From Caprimulgus europaeus (taxonomy: Eukaryota; Chordata; Aves; Caprimulgiformes; Caprimulgidae), in assembly GCA_907165065.1 (NCBI GenBank), contig OU015550.1, forward strand, positions 2,346,001 through 2,410,000: 64,000 bases of DNA, written 5' to 3'. A model generated the notes under the pieces. It made no database searches and was not told the origin of the DNA. It saw only the letters and a program-made list of their open reading frames with translations. Positions 1 through 11,043 of the stretch are shown here, piece by piece (position 1 is the stretch's first letter; every line of letters starts with the position of its first letter). A program made the position numbers and the translations under genes.

Positions 1-2398
1 CTTTTCTGGCAAACCAGGAGCCCTTTCCAGCTCAACATCTTCCAATCAATAACTTATTTTTCCAAGTTCCTTTTGCATCAGCAGCTACAAGGTTCAAAAT
101 CCTTCCTGGTCCTGCACAGGGTTTGACCCTGCCAGGGATCTTCCAACTGTGGTGGGGCTTTTAGATCAGTGTTGGGCACTGCTACCTGTATATCTGGATT
201 AGGAAACTTTGGGAGGTGACTCAGCACACACTTTGGATGAGCTCAACCCCTCCTGACCTCTGCCTCTTGCTCTGAACATCCTGCCTAGCTAAAAGCTTCC
301 TCATCCAGGGTGATGCATTTAGAGTAGCCACACATTGCTGTCTAAGGGGAGTGAATTTGTGTTATACATAGCTGAGTGAAAAAAACCATTCAGGATGTGG
401 CTTTTCCTTTTTTTTTTCTCAGTAGCAGGAGAAGATATTTCTGGACATGCAGTGGTCTGTGTGGGAAGCAATGCACCTACAGCTCACAGCTAGTTCCAAC
501 CTGCAAGGCACAGCAGTTCCAGCTCATCTGCTGCACACTGAATGCATTTGTCCAGGTATGTGGTAGTGCTTGAAGCCTGACAAACTGCACAGCCCATTCA
601 AAGCACTGAGGTGATTCATTGTCCCACAGAAATTAATACCTCAAAGTCTGTCTCTTGAAATCACTTGTACATCAGAAACTGTATGGTGGCTTAGGAACAC
701 CACTGGATTCCCAGAACAGCACAGCCCTGAGGTCACAGTTTGATCATTGCAGAAGATCTGAGAAAGAAAAGTTTTGGCCTGGCATCAGCTCAATGCTAAA
801 ATATGCCACCTTGGGGAGAGAAGAGAACCTCTTGGCATCTGGCAGCCTGTTCCCTGCTGTGTCCTCACCAGGCTGCTGGGTTGGCTTCTGGCTCATCCTA
901 ATGCCCTAGAAGGAAAATCTTATTTTGGGGTATTGCCCTGTATTGTCAGTAGTTTTGTGAGTGCACATGGATCCCTTTGTTTCATTTGGCTACCTGAAAT
1001 GATGCTTCAAACTGTCCTGCCCTGAATGGTCATTTTGCTTAGCTTTGTCCCCATAGCTGGCATGAAGAGACAAACAAGCAGGGTCCCTCTGCTAGGAGCT
1101 GTTTCTGACCCAGTGATGGAGACATCACACATGCCAGAGAGCATGAGGGCTTTTGGATTGATAAAACAACAGACTTCAAACTCAGGGTATCACACAAAGG
1201 TGCCCAGGATCTGTGTCCCATCCTGGGGCAGGACAGAGAGGGGCCAAGAATTGGCTTCTGCACTTCCACAGCAGGATTTCTCTGGGTCCACTTAGGAAAG
1301 CATTAGCCCTAATGAAAACAATGGCTCTTTGAGCATTTAGCAGCATGGTAAATACCCCCAGATGGAAGTACAGCCCAGACAGCACATAAATAATAATATA
1401 AGGGATGTGGAATGACTGTTGCAAATTCAGATGGGTCCAAATGTGCACCTACTTCTGCTGACAGGAGATGCAGGCCTCTGAGAGTGTGTGAAGCTCAAGA
1501 ATAGGCAATTGGTAAAAAAACTTCAGGAAAGTGGATAAAAATGAGTTCCTGCCCAGTGTGATGCTCCCTAAGGCTTTTTCCCTCTTTGATGAATCTCTCT
1601 GAAAGTTTGTGCGTGGGAGGCAAACACTTAAAATGTGATATTTCCTGGCAAATGCCTGCCCTGCAATCTGCATTACAGCAGGGGGAGGGATGCTGCTGGT
1701 GATCAGCAAGTGGAGTGGCTGGAGACAGCATCAGCTGGGCTGTAAATGCATGGGGGTGAGGATGGTCCATCTCCCCTGTGCAGACTGCAGTTTGGCCAGC
1801 ATGTTAGAGCAGCTCAGCTCTGGGCAGGGAGACTGCAGCAGCAGCAGCAGCAGCATTGGGAACAAAACCAGCCAGTTTCCCTAAGTGAAAATAAAAAACA
1901 CCCCCCAAAAAACTCTATTTATAAACCAGCAGCTGTGCCACTGTGTGAAACGAGCTCGGGTGTTGCCCAGCGCTTCCCAGGGCAGCAGAACTGTGTGATG
2001 ACAGAGGTGCCCAGGACCCATCCAGGAGAGTTAGCTAAGGGAAGAACCTGGCAGTTGAGTCAGGATGGATGATCCAACAGAGACATGTAGCCCCAGGGAC
2101 ACTTGATAACGAAGGGCTCTTTCCTGGCTGAGGAATTGTGTAGCTGCCTGCAGTATGAAATCATCCTCCACAAGGCTCTGCCAGCTGCACGTGAAGTAAC
2201 TTGCACAGAGCTCTTAGGGAGGTATGGCTTGAAAGGTGTGTGATAAGTTAAACGCCCTGAATCCTTGAGAGTTCAGTGCCAAAACACTTCTCAGGAGCTT
2301 GAGGAACGTGCCTGATGACCTGCTAGGACAGGGCCCAGCAGATAAATGCTCTGGAACAAGAATATGTTGCCCTAGGGAAGCAGCACGAAGCTAATTAC
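1..2398. other. Intergenic, no gene recognised
   Basis: I see no open reading frame here that resembles a known protein or has a convincing splice context. A short CAG run lies near 1834-1854. By human synteny the neighbour beyond PNPLA1 would be BRPF3, but nothing in this stretch supports a BRPF3 exon. An unrecognised 3' UTR or PNPLA1 3' sequence could lie here. Confidence 0.5.
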
Positions 2399-2880
2399 AG
2401 AATCCCAGAATTGCCCAGATTGGAAAAGTCCTTTAAGCTCATGGAGTCCAACCATGAACCCAACACTGACCAGTCCCCACTGACCCATGTCCCTCAGCAC
2501 TGTGTCTACACGACTCTTCAATCCCTCCAGGGATGGGGACTCCACCACTGCCCTGGGCAACCCCTTCCAATGCCTCAGAACCCTTTCAGCAAAGAAATTC
2601 TTCCTCACATCCCATCTCAACTGCCCTGGCCACAACTGGAGCCCATTTCCTCTTGTCCTGTCCCTTGGTCCTTGGTTGGACAGACCCACCCCCACCTCTC
2701 TGCACCCTCCTTGCAGGGACTTGGACAGAGCCAGAAGGTCTCCCCTCAGCCTCCTTTTCTCCAGGCTCAGCACCCCCAGTTCCCTCAGCGGGAACTCAGC
2801 ACACTTGTGCTCCAGACCCTTCCCCAGCTCTGTTCCCTTCTCTGGACACGCTCCAGCACCTCCAGGTCCTTCTTGGAGGT
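2399..2880 (-). repeat. CR1 LINE 3' fragment, copy 1 of a head-to-tail pair
   Basis: The minus strand reads as the 3' end of a CR1 non-LTR retrotransposon (end of the reverse transcriptase frame plus 3' UTR). The CR1 3' terminus is at the left, recognised by the 'ttggaaaag..ctttaagctcatggagtccaacc' type of block and the 'ctccagggatggggactccaccactgccc' type of block. It is cut off at 2880, where a second copy of the same family begins. Open frames across it are decayed CR1 sequence, not host genes. Confidence 0.9.
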
Positions 2881-3412
2881 CATTGCCCAGATTGGAAAAG
2901 CTCTTTAAGATCATTGAGTCCAACCATGAACCCAACACTGCCCAGTCCCCACTGACCCCTGTCCCTCAGCACTGTGTCTACACGACTCTTCAATCCCTCC
3001 AGGGATGGGGACTCCACCACTGCCCTGGGCAACCCCTTCCAATGCCTCAGAACCCTTTCAGCAAAGAAATTCTTCCTCACATCCCATCTCAACTGCCCTT
3101 GGTGCAACTGGAGCCCATTTCCTCTTGTCCTGTCCCTTGGTCCTTGCTTGAACAGACCCACCCCCATCTCTCTCCACCCTCCTTGCAGGAAGTTGGACAG
3201 AGCCAGAAGGTCTCCCCTCAGCCTCCTTTTCTCCAGGCTCAGCACCCCCAGTTCCCTCAGCTGGGAACTCAGCACACTTGTGCTCCAGACCCTTCCCCAG
3301 CTCCGTTCCCTTCTCTGGACACGCTCCAGCACCTCCAGGTCCTTCTTGGAGTGGGGAGCCCAAAACTGAACCCAGCACTCGAGCTGCAGCCTCACCATAG
3401 CTTCTTCAGATG
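2881..3412 (-). repeat. CR1 LINE 3' fragment, copy 2 of the pair
   Basis: Nearly the same sequence as copy 1, starting again from the 'attgcccagattggaaaag' block and running about 50 bases further into the CR1 body (the block equivalent to 'cccaaaactgaacccagcactcgag'). Orientation is the same as copy 1. The two copies differ at scattered positions, so they are either an old tandem duplication or two insertions. Confidence 0.9.
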
Positions 3413-3589
3413 TTACTAAATAAATAATATCACAGGGACAAAAATTAGATCCTTTTAATATGGGGTAGCCCAGATTTGGAATTTTTAGCCACACTCAGCA
3501 TCAGTGACCCATGGGTGAGGTCCTCTGGGATTCCTCTGCTCTGCACCCTGCCCTCCCTCCACTGAGGGTTTGCATCCCCTGAGCACCTC

Positions 3590-4296
3590 ACCCCTTGGCC
3601 ACAACTCTCTTGGGCAAACCAGGCACCATGGTTTGGAGGAGCTTCTGGAGTTGTTTTACCATGGAGCAGATACCTTCCAGCAGCCCCCACAGCTTCTTCA
3701 GCCTGCAAAAACAAAATGAACAGGCAGATTTTAATAATGGAATTGTGTGATACTTTCTTCTTCTTCTTCTTCTTCTTCTTGTTCTTACCCTTTCCTGACA
3801 AGAGCTGGCAGCCTGTATGGCTGCAACAGGACTTTTGACAGTGGATCCTGCAGTCCAGTCACCTTCTCCTTCCTCCACAGAGCCAAGCCTGTGCCCATGA
3901 ATGACAACACAGAACTGAATAAAGACCAGGAATTAGAAATAACCCAATAAATGCAAGAATTCTTCTTGTCCCACAACTCTTGCTGCAGCCCAGCTTGTAG
4001 GTACTGAAGCCCAGGTCAGAATCCAGCCTGAGCTGCTCTTACAAAGCCTCTTTGCACAGAGCTACTGCAGATCTAGAAGTATCTACTTCTAAATAACTCA
4101 ATAACATCTTAAATATAATCCTGCTCCTCTCAAAGACTGCAGCAGCCCTCAGTGGCCCCAGCCACCCCCAAAACCCAAGATCAGTACCCCAAATCCTCTA
4201 CCTGGCAGGAAGCAAGGAGTCAGGCACTGCCGTGTCCTCTTGCCTGGGCCAGGGCGAGCTCTGCTGGATTGTGCAAAGTCGTTCTTCCCACACATG
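3590..4296 (-). other. Possible PNPLA1 3' exons, unresolved
   Basis: Two segments could continue PNPLA1 after exon 5 (phase 1). (a) An AG acceptor before 4296 opens in phase with exon 5 (TCVGRTTLHNPAELALAQ...) and reaches a stop at 4220-4222. It also has a GC-type donor (CAG|GCAAGA) after 4244. (b) A pyrimidine-rich acceptor near 3701 is followed by a frame reading LKKLWGLLEGICSMVKQ, an amphipathic pattern, which stops near 3590. Neither matches the remembered mammalian C-terminus, which diverges quickly, so I do not assign them. With (a) as last exon the protein would be about 283 aa, much shorter than the human protein (about 530 aa). Confidence 0.25.
3755..3781. repeat. (TTC)n microsatellite
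   Basis: About nine uninterrupted TTC units, then 'gttcttac'. On the minus strand this is GAA repeat and would read as poly-lysine in one frame, which explains a spurious lysine-rich open frame there. Confidence 0.9.
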
Positions 4297-4426
4297 CTGG
4301 TGAAGCAGAAATTACCATCAAGGTAATTAAAGCCAAAGGCATCTGTGAGACATGGAAAGAAAGGTTTGGTGTTTCCAAGTGCCTCACGCTTCTCAGCTGC
4401 TCTTCAGGTCTTGGGGTAGCACTTAC

Positions 4427-7400
4427 TGTTCCTGTAGAGGAAAAGGGCAGTGTCCTGGTACCCTTGGGAGAAAATGTCATTCAAAACCTGCAAGGAGAAG
4501 CACTTGAGATCACCAAAGAGCCCTCCAGCCAGGCCCTGGCAGGATCTATCCAAGGCTGTTTGACCATGGAGGGTTGGGATGGCTCATTTGGGAAGGCAGC
4601 AAGCACAGGTTGGTTTCCAACCAGCAAAGCCCTGGTCCTTTGTAGGTTGTCAAACCAGGGTGGATCCCATTCCAAGTTGTCCATCCATTAGCAGTGTCCA
4701 CCAAGAAAATGCTCTGCAAAAACAGTGGGTACTGTCCTCTCCCCTTGAAATCTGATTAATTAGCAATGGAGATTGAGCTGAACCTTAAAGCTTGGGAAGG
4801 CAAGTGCAGCATTAAGTTGTTTGAACCAGAACAGAACTGGGAAGAAGAGCTGGTGGGCTTACCATGGTGCTGGGTGGAAAGAGAGCATAGCTAATCCTGC
4901 AGAGGTTTTCTATGGAGATCTGAATGCTGCCGTTGAAGATCTGGAAGCAGAAGAAGATGGCAGGACAATCCCGTGGGCAGATATCGATCTCTCCCGTGAA
5001 CGGGGACACAGTGATCACCGCTTCCTCCAGGCTGGAAACGGGCTGCAGGCCGGTGAACCCGCCATCGATGTATCGCTGGGGGGAGGAGCAGAGGGAGGGT
5101 TTGCTCTGAGGATTGCTACAGCGTGTGAGGGCAGTGTCACCAGGAGGAAAGCAAGGAGCTGCAAAGGTGACATCTCCTCCCATGAGCCAGTCCCAGCATG
5201 TCCTCTCTTCCCACCCCTTGCTCTTCACCCTGTCCTTTGCCAGCTCCTTCTGCTGCCTTGCCCACGGCACCCACCCGGCTCCTCGACCAGGTGCTGCAAT
5301 CCACAGCAGTTCTTCAAATAGAAATAGAATGATTTTCATTCCCAAAGCTTTGTGAAGTTGGTTTGGCAGTCATTAGCCAACTCAAACATCACTGATTCTA
5401 CAATGTCATCTCCATTTCAAGTCCTGAGCTCGAGCAGTAGGGCTCCTGCATTTAATAATTGCCTGCAAATCCCTGGAGGATCACTCACTGGGCAGGAAAA
5501 TGTGATTTACTGTATTCCAAAAAGAATCTGAATTCACCACCCACCTCGGTGGGATTTGAGGTTGCAAGGACTGCAGCTGATGGAATTAAATGCTTGTGAA
5601 ATAACAGTGCAGAGGAACCTCACACAGCAATGCTGCTGAGCTCTGGCTCCTGCAAAGCTTATGCAGTCTGGGGTGAGCTGGAGCTCTGTCCTGACAGCCA
5701 GGTATGGACATCCCAGGTATGGACATCCCAGGTATGGACATCCAAGGTATGGACATCCAAGGTATGGACATCTGAGGACTGAGTAGGCTCAATCAGTGCA
5801 GACCCACAAGAGCCAAGGAAAGATCCTAACTCTGTCCCAGCTGCAAATCTGGTGTTGTGGCTTTGTGGGCTTTGGCATGTCAGGAGGCATTGGCTGCTCC
5901 GTGGTCCATCTGCACGTGCTTCACCACCACGCTGCTGTGCTCCTCCTTCACTCGGGGTTAGCAACAGGCCAGCCCAAGTTTCTTGACTTCTCTGCAGTGT
6001 TTCACAGAGTATGAACACACACATGGCTGGGGGAGCATCCTTACTTTTGATATTTCAGCCATGCACATCTGCACCTAAGCTAGTGGAGACATCTGCACTA
6101 CAGACAGATCCTGCCCTGGGTAAGGGTTGTGTGTGAGACTCAAGTGCAGGTGTCCTCTCATCTCACTTTGGAGATCTGCAAGGCAAGATCTCACCATCCA
6201 GGCTTTGTCCATAGGCAGAGCAGGAGGGAGCTCTCCAGACAGCAATTCCACCCAGCTCTCATCTGAGGATGGGATGAAGAGATGCTCGGAGATATGGTTT
6301 AGTAGTGGACAGGTATGGTTGGACTCAATGATCTCAGAGGTCTTTTCCAACCAGGAGCTTCTATGATTCTAAGAACAAGCTGAAAGGCTTGATCATCCTC
6401 CACTAATTAAAGAAGCAGCCTAGACATGGATATCCCTCTCTGCTCCAGGGAATGTAAAGTTCAAACCAAAGAACCTATGGCTGAGAACATGTGATTTATC
6501 AGGAACATCACTCACCACACCTCGGAAGGATGGAGGGATGAATCCACAGTAGATAGGAAGAAAGCAGCTGCAGAGGAGAGCCTGGGGGAGGAGAGGGATT
6601 GCAGAAGTAAATGTTCCTGTCAAAGTTCTCCTGGACAAAAGCTGTTGAGTGGGTGCCTGCAAATTCAGGCTTGACAAATCATCTGGAGCCAGGCTGTTGG
6701 TTCCACCTGGACTTTGCACTTGACTGTATCGAGAAGAAAGGTTTCAAGAAGGGCAAAACATCTCATTTCAACAAAGCTGCAACACTTCTCTTGAGAAGGA
6801 CACAGCATTTCATTTCTTATTTCTATAGCTGCCAGCAATATTAGAGTTGTGTATCTATACATCACTGTCCCAACACTGCCCTTTGATGGTGGCATGGTAA
6901 AACTTTGGGATCATTTTTTCATATTTGAGGGGTTTTGGACAAAACCAAGACATCCTCACGATGCATTTTCATTCTGCTGGGATTTGTCAATGATAAAGCC
7001 ACTGCCTGGCCGTTTGCAACCATTTCCCACCAATCCCACCAGGGAATGAGAACCCTGGGTTGGCCTAGGGCAGGCACCACAGAATGAGCTCCCAACATCT
7101 CCATGGACTTGCTGTCCTCTACTGTCTCCATGGGACAAGCAAGCTCATGACCTGATGGTCAGCCCTGTTAGGCTTTTACCCTGGGATTCTTTCCCCAGCA
7201 GCTAATTTACTGGTTAATCAGCTTCTTGGTGTTTGGCAACACAGAAGGTGCTTTGTCCAGCTCCTTCCTCCCAGGAAAGTGCTGAGGCAATGAGGAAAAT
7301 TGCTGCCAATGGGACTTGGCTGAGGAGAGACCTGTCCAGAAAGCTGAGAGGTCATGTCAGCACCAACACAGCTCTTTGCAAGGAGCACTCACTTCCTAGA

Positions 7401-10400
7401 GCTGGCTCACATTTTGGCATCATTTTTGAGGGGGCTGGAAACAAAACTTCTGGTTTTTTAGCATGATTTATTCGTGCCTGATTCTGGCCCTAACATCTTC
7501 CTCCCTCCCTCCCTCCCTCCCTCCCTCCAAACCTCATGGAGCTCACCATGGTGGGACCATGGCTCTGGCAGAGCTTCCTGATACCCTCCCCATCTTGGGT
7601 AGAAAACAGCGTAGTTAAAGTCATCAGTGCTTAGGTTCTTCCACCCCAAGCAGGTAGAGATGTTCCTACAGCACCAGAGGAAGGTCCCTTTACCTGAATG
7701 AGCTCCTCTTTGGAGCTGAACTCAGAGGCTATGACGTTTTGGCCGTCCATCACCCGTGTGAGCGAGATGTGCAGCCGCCCCGTGGCCAGCTGGTACGAGT
7801 CCTCTGGCAGCATCTGCTGCAAAACAGTCTTGATATTTCCCAGCAAACTGCACTTGGGAGAGAGAGGGCCCAGGAGGGTTCTCCTGACATCGTTTGCCAA
7901 GGCAAAGAAAAATTCCTTGAGGTCATCTGACAGAGGGAAAGAGAGAGAGAGGAAGTCAGCATCCCTGCTGCACCAACAATTATGGTTTTTCTCTTATATT
8001 TATCACTCCTCACAAATAAAGTCTCTTGGAGCCCCTGCAGGACCCTGCACTGGCACGAAGCCATGGGCTTGTCTTGGCACCATGGCTTTGTAGAGACAAA
8101 GGCTTCTGGGCTGTCTCGTGAGGTTGAGTTAAAAGCACAGACAGATGGATTAGATGGAGTGTCCTGGAGACAACTGGAGCAGCAGAGGTATTAAGAGGGG
8201 TTATAAATGTTTGAGCGGATGTTCAGGCCATGTGGTGTGATGATTAAGGCTTGGTGGGTTCACACAGGGTCCTCAGGGATGCTGAGAGAGCCTGAGATAC
8301 CCCAGGCAGGTGATGCACCCGTTGGGTGCTGTCTGGCTGTTCTGTGTTCTGGAAATGGGGAAAAACCTGGAAAAACTGCCCACAAGCTGCTGGGTAGGAG
8401 GTGAGAGCCAGTCCCAGCTCTGGTTCTGGATGGGGCTTTGACCATCCCCACCTGCACCAGCTTGTTGGTGACAAGCACATGCCCAGGACGTGACATGGGA
8501 GCTGGCAGAGGACAGCCTGGCTCAGAGAGCTCAGAGCTCCTCACCCAGCCCAGCTCAGGACAAGGGCGAGGTACACGACCACAAGCACCCCATGGGACAC
8601 GCCATCAGGAGCCCAGCACACCTTGAACCCTCTTTTTTTGCCCCAATCTTCCCCAATGTGCATTTGGCAGAGTTTGTGCCACGGTCATTTTCTTTATTAG
8701 AAACCCAACCAGAGCCATCACTACCCAAAAGGCCTTTTCTTCCCCAGGGGAAGATGTTTGGGCAAGTGGATGGTGCCTCCCACCCCCAGTGAAGCAGACC
8801 CCACGTTCCAGCACTGATGCAGTTGTCAAACTGATTTATACCTGTGTGGTGGTGGCACTGGGCCAGCACTGGGCTGCAGCCAAGCAGCTGCTCACTCACT
8901 CTTCCCCCAGGGACAGGGGAGAGAACTGGGGGGCAAGGGGAAGGAGACTCGTAGGGGGAGAGAAGAGCAATTTAATAATCAAAATAAAATAAAACTTAAT
9001 GATGATATTGAAATAATAGTGATAATAATAATTGGAATAAAATATGGAAATGAGTGATGCCCAGTGCCATTGCTCAGCACCCACCGACCCAGCCCAGCCC
9101 ATTCCCAGATAACAATCCCAGAGGACTGACAATCCTGAAAACCAAAACATCAATCCTGGAAGAGCAAGAACCTGAGAGACAGCCAGAGAGAGAGCAAACC
9201 CCCACAAGAGAGGTCTCCTCATGAATCTCCTGCCCATGACGGGATATGATGTGATATGATATGATATGATATGATATGATATGATGTGATATGATATGGA
9301 ACATCCCATTGGCAGAGCCAAATGCCAATTGAGCTGATTCACTTTCATATTTCTCACCCCTCCCCTCCCGCCCCCCAGCCCTTGCACTTGCAGACTGGCA
9401 AAACACAACGTCCTTCAACTTCCAGCAACAATTGAAAACATCAGCATGTTCTCGACATTCTCCTCCTAACAAGTCCCAGCTGAAACCAACACCCAGAAAT
9501 GTTCTAGCTACTAACAAGAAACCCAGTTCTGTCCCAGCTAAAAACCAGTACAACCTGCTGGACAACCCCAGCTCCATCCAGTTACACCAGCATGAGTAAT
9601 CAGAGAGGAAAGTTTTGGGGTCCTTGCAGATTTGTAGAGGAGTTCACCCCCACGTGGGCTTATGGGGTTCCTTTCTGCTTTGTCTGAATATATTCACCAA
9701 AGTTTTGAATTCTTTTTAGCTCCTGCAGAATGGCTCTAACCTCCACCAGAGCTTTCAGGAACTGTGTGTTTCCTCCATCATTATTGGACCCTAAAAATCC
9801 TGCTCCTCCTAAAGGTCCCAATGCTTGAATTGGGGCTTGGATCAGCCTTTGAGGACTTAAGTCTTGTGTGCACTTGTTTACACATGGACAGTAATTGGAA
9901 GCATGGGAGGATGTGATTATTAAAAGTGGATTAACTGCTCTGAATTAATTCTACACGTAGATGATCTCATTGCTGAGGGGAGCTTGTTCCCACATGGTCT
10001 GAAGAGGCTCAGAGTGAAACCTCTTTTGCAGCAATAAGAGAAGCCCCAGGGACTGCTGTTCCACCTGGGCACGTCCTGCTGTCGAGCCCTTGAGCTTTTG
10101 CCAGGGGGAAAGGTGCTCCTCTATCTGGAAATGGGAATTGTGTCATGTCTTCTCTTGTGCTGGGAAGGTTGGGTGGGATAACCCAAAGCAATGTGCAAAC
10201 AGGGCTGTCAGCTCTAGAGATACCTGTGTGACTGCCACTCGTGTCCCTTGGTAGCTAAAGATGCCAAGGGATCTGATCCATATGGGACAAGGGGGTTTAC
10301 ATGGGTATATCCATCCACCACAGCCACTTGGACTTTCTTTGGGACCCATCTCACCACTCCTTAGACCTCATGGCAGAAGAGAAGGAAATCTGCTCCTTCA

Positions 10401-11043
10401 GCAGGAGCAGGAAGATGAGCCCATAAAATACCAGTATGTCTAGATTTATCCATGGAGACCATCTGAGATAACATTCAGAGTCATAAGTGGCTTTTTCAGC
10501 TTACACCACCCAAAATTGCTCCAGGGTGGCTGCCAGAAGCATCAACATCTGCAGATTTCTTTCATGCCTTGTGAGTGATGAGTTACACCAGGACCACATT
10601 CCCAGAATGGCCTGGATTGGAAAAGCCCTTCAAGCTCATGGAGTCCAACCATGAACCCAACACTGACCAGTCCCCACTAACCCATGTCCCTCAGCACTGT
10701 GTCTACACGACTCTTCAATCCCTCCAGGGATGGGGACTCCACCATGCCCATTCCCACCAGTGCTTTAAGACATTAACTTCTCTATTTTGACTTTGAAATA
10801 AATCTCCTACAGTAAGGAAATCCAGGCAATAAGTCTCTTACCGAGGCTGATGCCACACACCACGGCGGCGGCGATGATGGAGCCAGCGGACGACCCGTAG
10901 ACCTTGCACGCGGACTTGAGGAGTTCAGGAGCCAGCTCCAGGAGGGACTGCACCACCCCAACCTGGTACAGGGCGAGAAAGCCACTGCCTGAAAAGGAGA
11001 GGGCAAAAGGGGTTCTCGAACCCTGAAGATCCTCCTCAACCAT
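4427..11043 (-). CDS. PNPLA1: PNPLA1 patatin-like phospholipase, five N-terminal exons
   Basis: Patatin-like acyl hydrolase/transacylase. Mammalian PNPLA1 makes omega-O-acylceramide for the skin barrier. Coding exons on the minus strand: 10842-11043, 7694-7926, 6516-6581, 4863-5075 and 4427-4487. All have AG acceptors and GT donors, and the phases agree throughout (67 codons+1, 233, 66, 213 and 61 bp). The start ATG at 11043 opens MVEEDLQGSRTPFALSFSGSG, which aligns with human PNPLA1. Visible features: the Gly-rich oxyanion stretch SFSGSGF near residues 16-22; the nucleophile elbow GSSAG at 50-54 with Ser52; LPEDSYQLATGRLHISLTR in exon 2; PIYCGFIPPSFRGV in exon 3; RYIDGG with catalytic Asp171 in exon 4, followed by DICPRDCPAIF. 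The Ser and Asp sit one residue from their human positions, as I recall them. Exon 5 ends YQDTALFLYRN in phase 1. The proline-rich C-terminal half of the mammalian protein was not found. PNPLA1 rather than PNPLA2/3/5 is supported by the sequence and by BNIP5 and ETV7 next door. Confidence 0.88.
5697..5776. repeat. 15-bp minisatellite, five units
   Basis: Five consecutive copies of 'aggtatggacatccc' with one or two changes (ccc/cca/ctg at unit ends). It lies in PNPLA1 intron 3, between exons 3 and 4. No function is apparent. Confidence 0.9.
6284..6374 (+). repeat. CR1 LINE 3' tip
   Basis: A short plus-strand CR1 3' end: 'ggttggactcaatgatctc', then 'aggtcttttccaacc', ending in 'tctatgattcta', the octamer-like tail typical of CR1. 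It lies in PNPLA1 intron 3, between exons 3 and 4. Confidence 0.85.
7498..7529. repeat. (CCCT)n microsatellite
   Basis: About seven CCCT units in PNPLA1 intron 2, about 165 bp downstream (in gene orientation) of exon 2. Confidence 0.9.
8843..9595 (-). mobile_element. ERVL-like LTR (copy A), fossil
   Basis: On the minus strand this is an LTR about 750 bp long. Its 3' part (an AT-rich ATTATT/TTTTATTT block, then 'aattgctcttctctccccc', then a GAGTGAGTGAGCAGCTGC-type block, ending in ..CCACCACA) has the same order of blocks as avian ERVL LTRs I know from chicken. It shares most of its length with copy B at 12.2 kb. The right edge is approximate. It sits in PNPLA1 intron 1 in the same orientation as the gene. 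It is old, judging by divergence between the two copies. A readable segment just beyond it (about 9658-9830, minus strand) may be the end of the element's internal region, so this may be a truncated insertion and not a solo LTR. Confidence 0.7.
9243..9299. repeat. (ATGAT)n pentanucleotide repeat inside LTR copy A
   Basis: About ten ATATG/ATGTG units. The matching place in LTR copy B (near 12620) has only a non-repeated GGAGATGGAAC-type stretch, so the repeat grew after insertion. Confidence 0.9.
10598..10752 (-). repeat. CR1 LINE 3' fragment
   Basis: The same CR1 subfamily as at 2.4-3.4 kb: 'ggattggaaaagcccttcaagctcatggagtccaacc' type of block through 'ccagggatggggactccacc'. It breaks off about 90 bp below PNPLA1 exon 1, in intron 1. 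Confidence 0.88.

Noticed and set aside
1746-2072. Glutamine-run open frame
   Set aside because: A short CAG microsatellite in an unconserved frame with no splice or domain support.
2487-3419. Long open frame of about 310 codons
   Set aside because: It runs through the two abutting CR1 copies and reads their non-coding strand. The same peptide recurs at 40.0 and 49.1 kb.
3445-3801. Lysine-run open frame on the minus strand
   Set aside because: The lysine run is the (TTC)n microsatellite. Only the part after the acceptor near 3701 is kept, as a weak PNPLA1 candidate.
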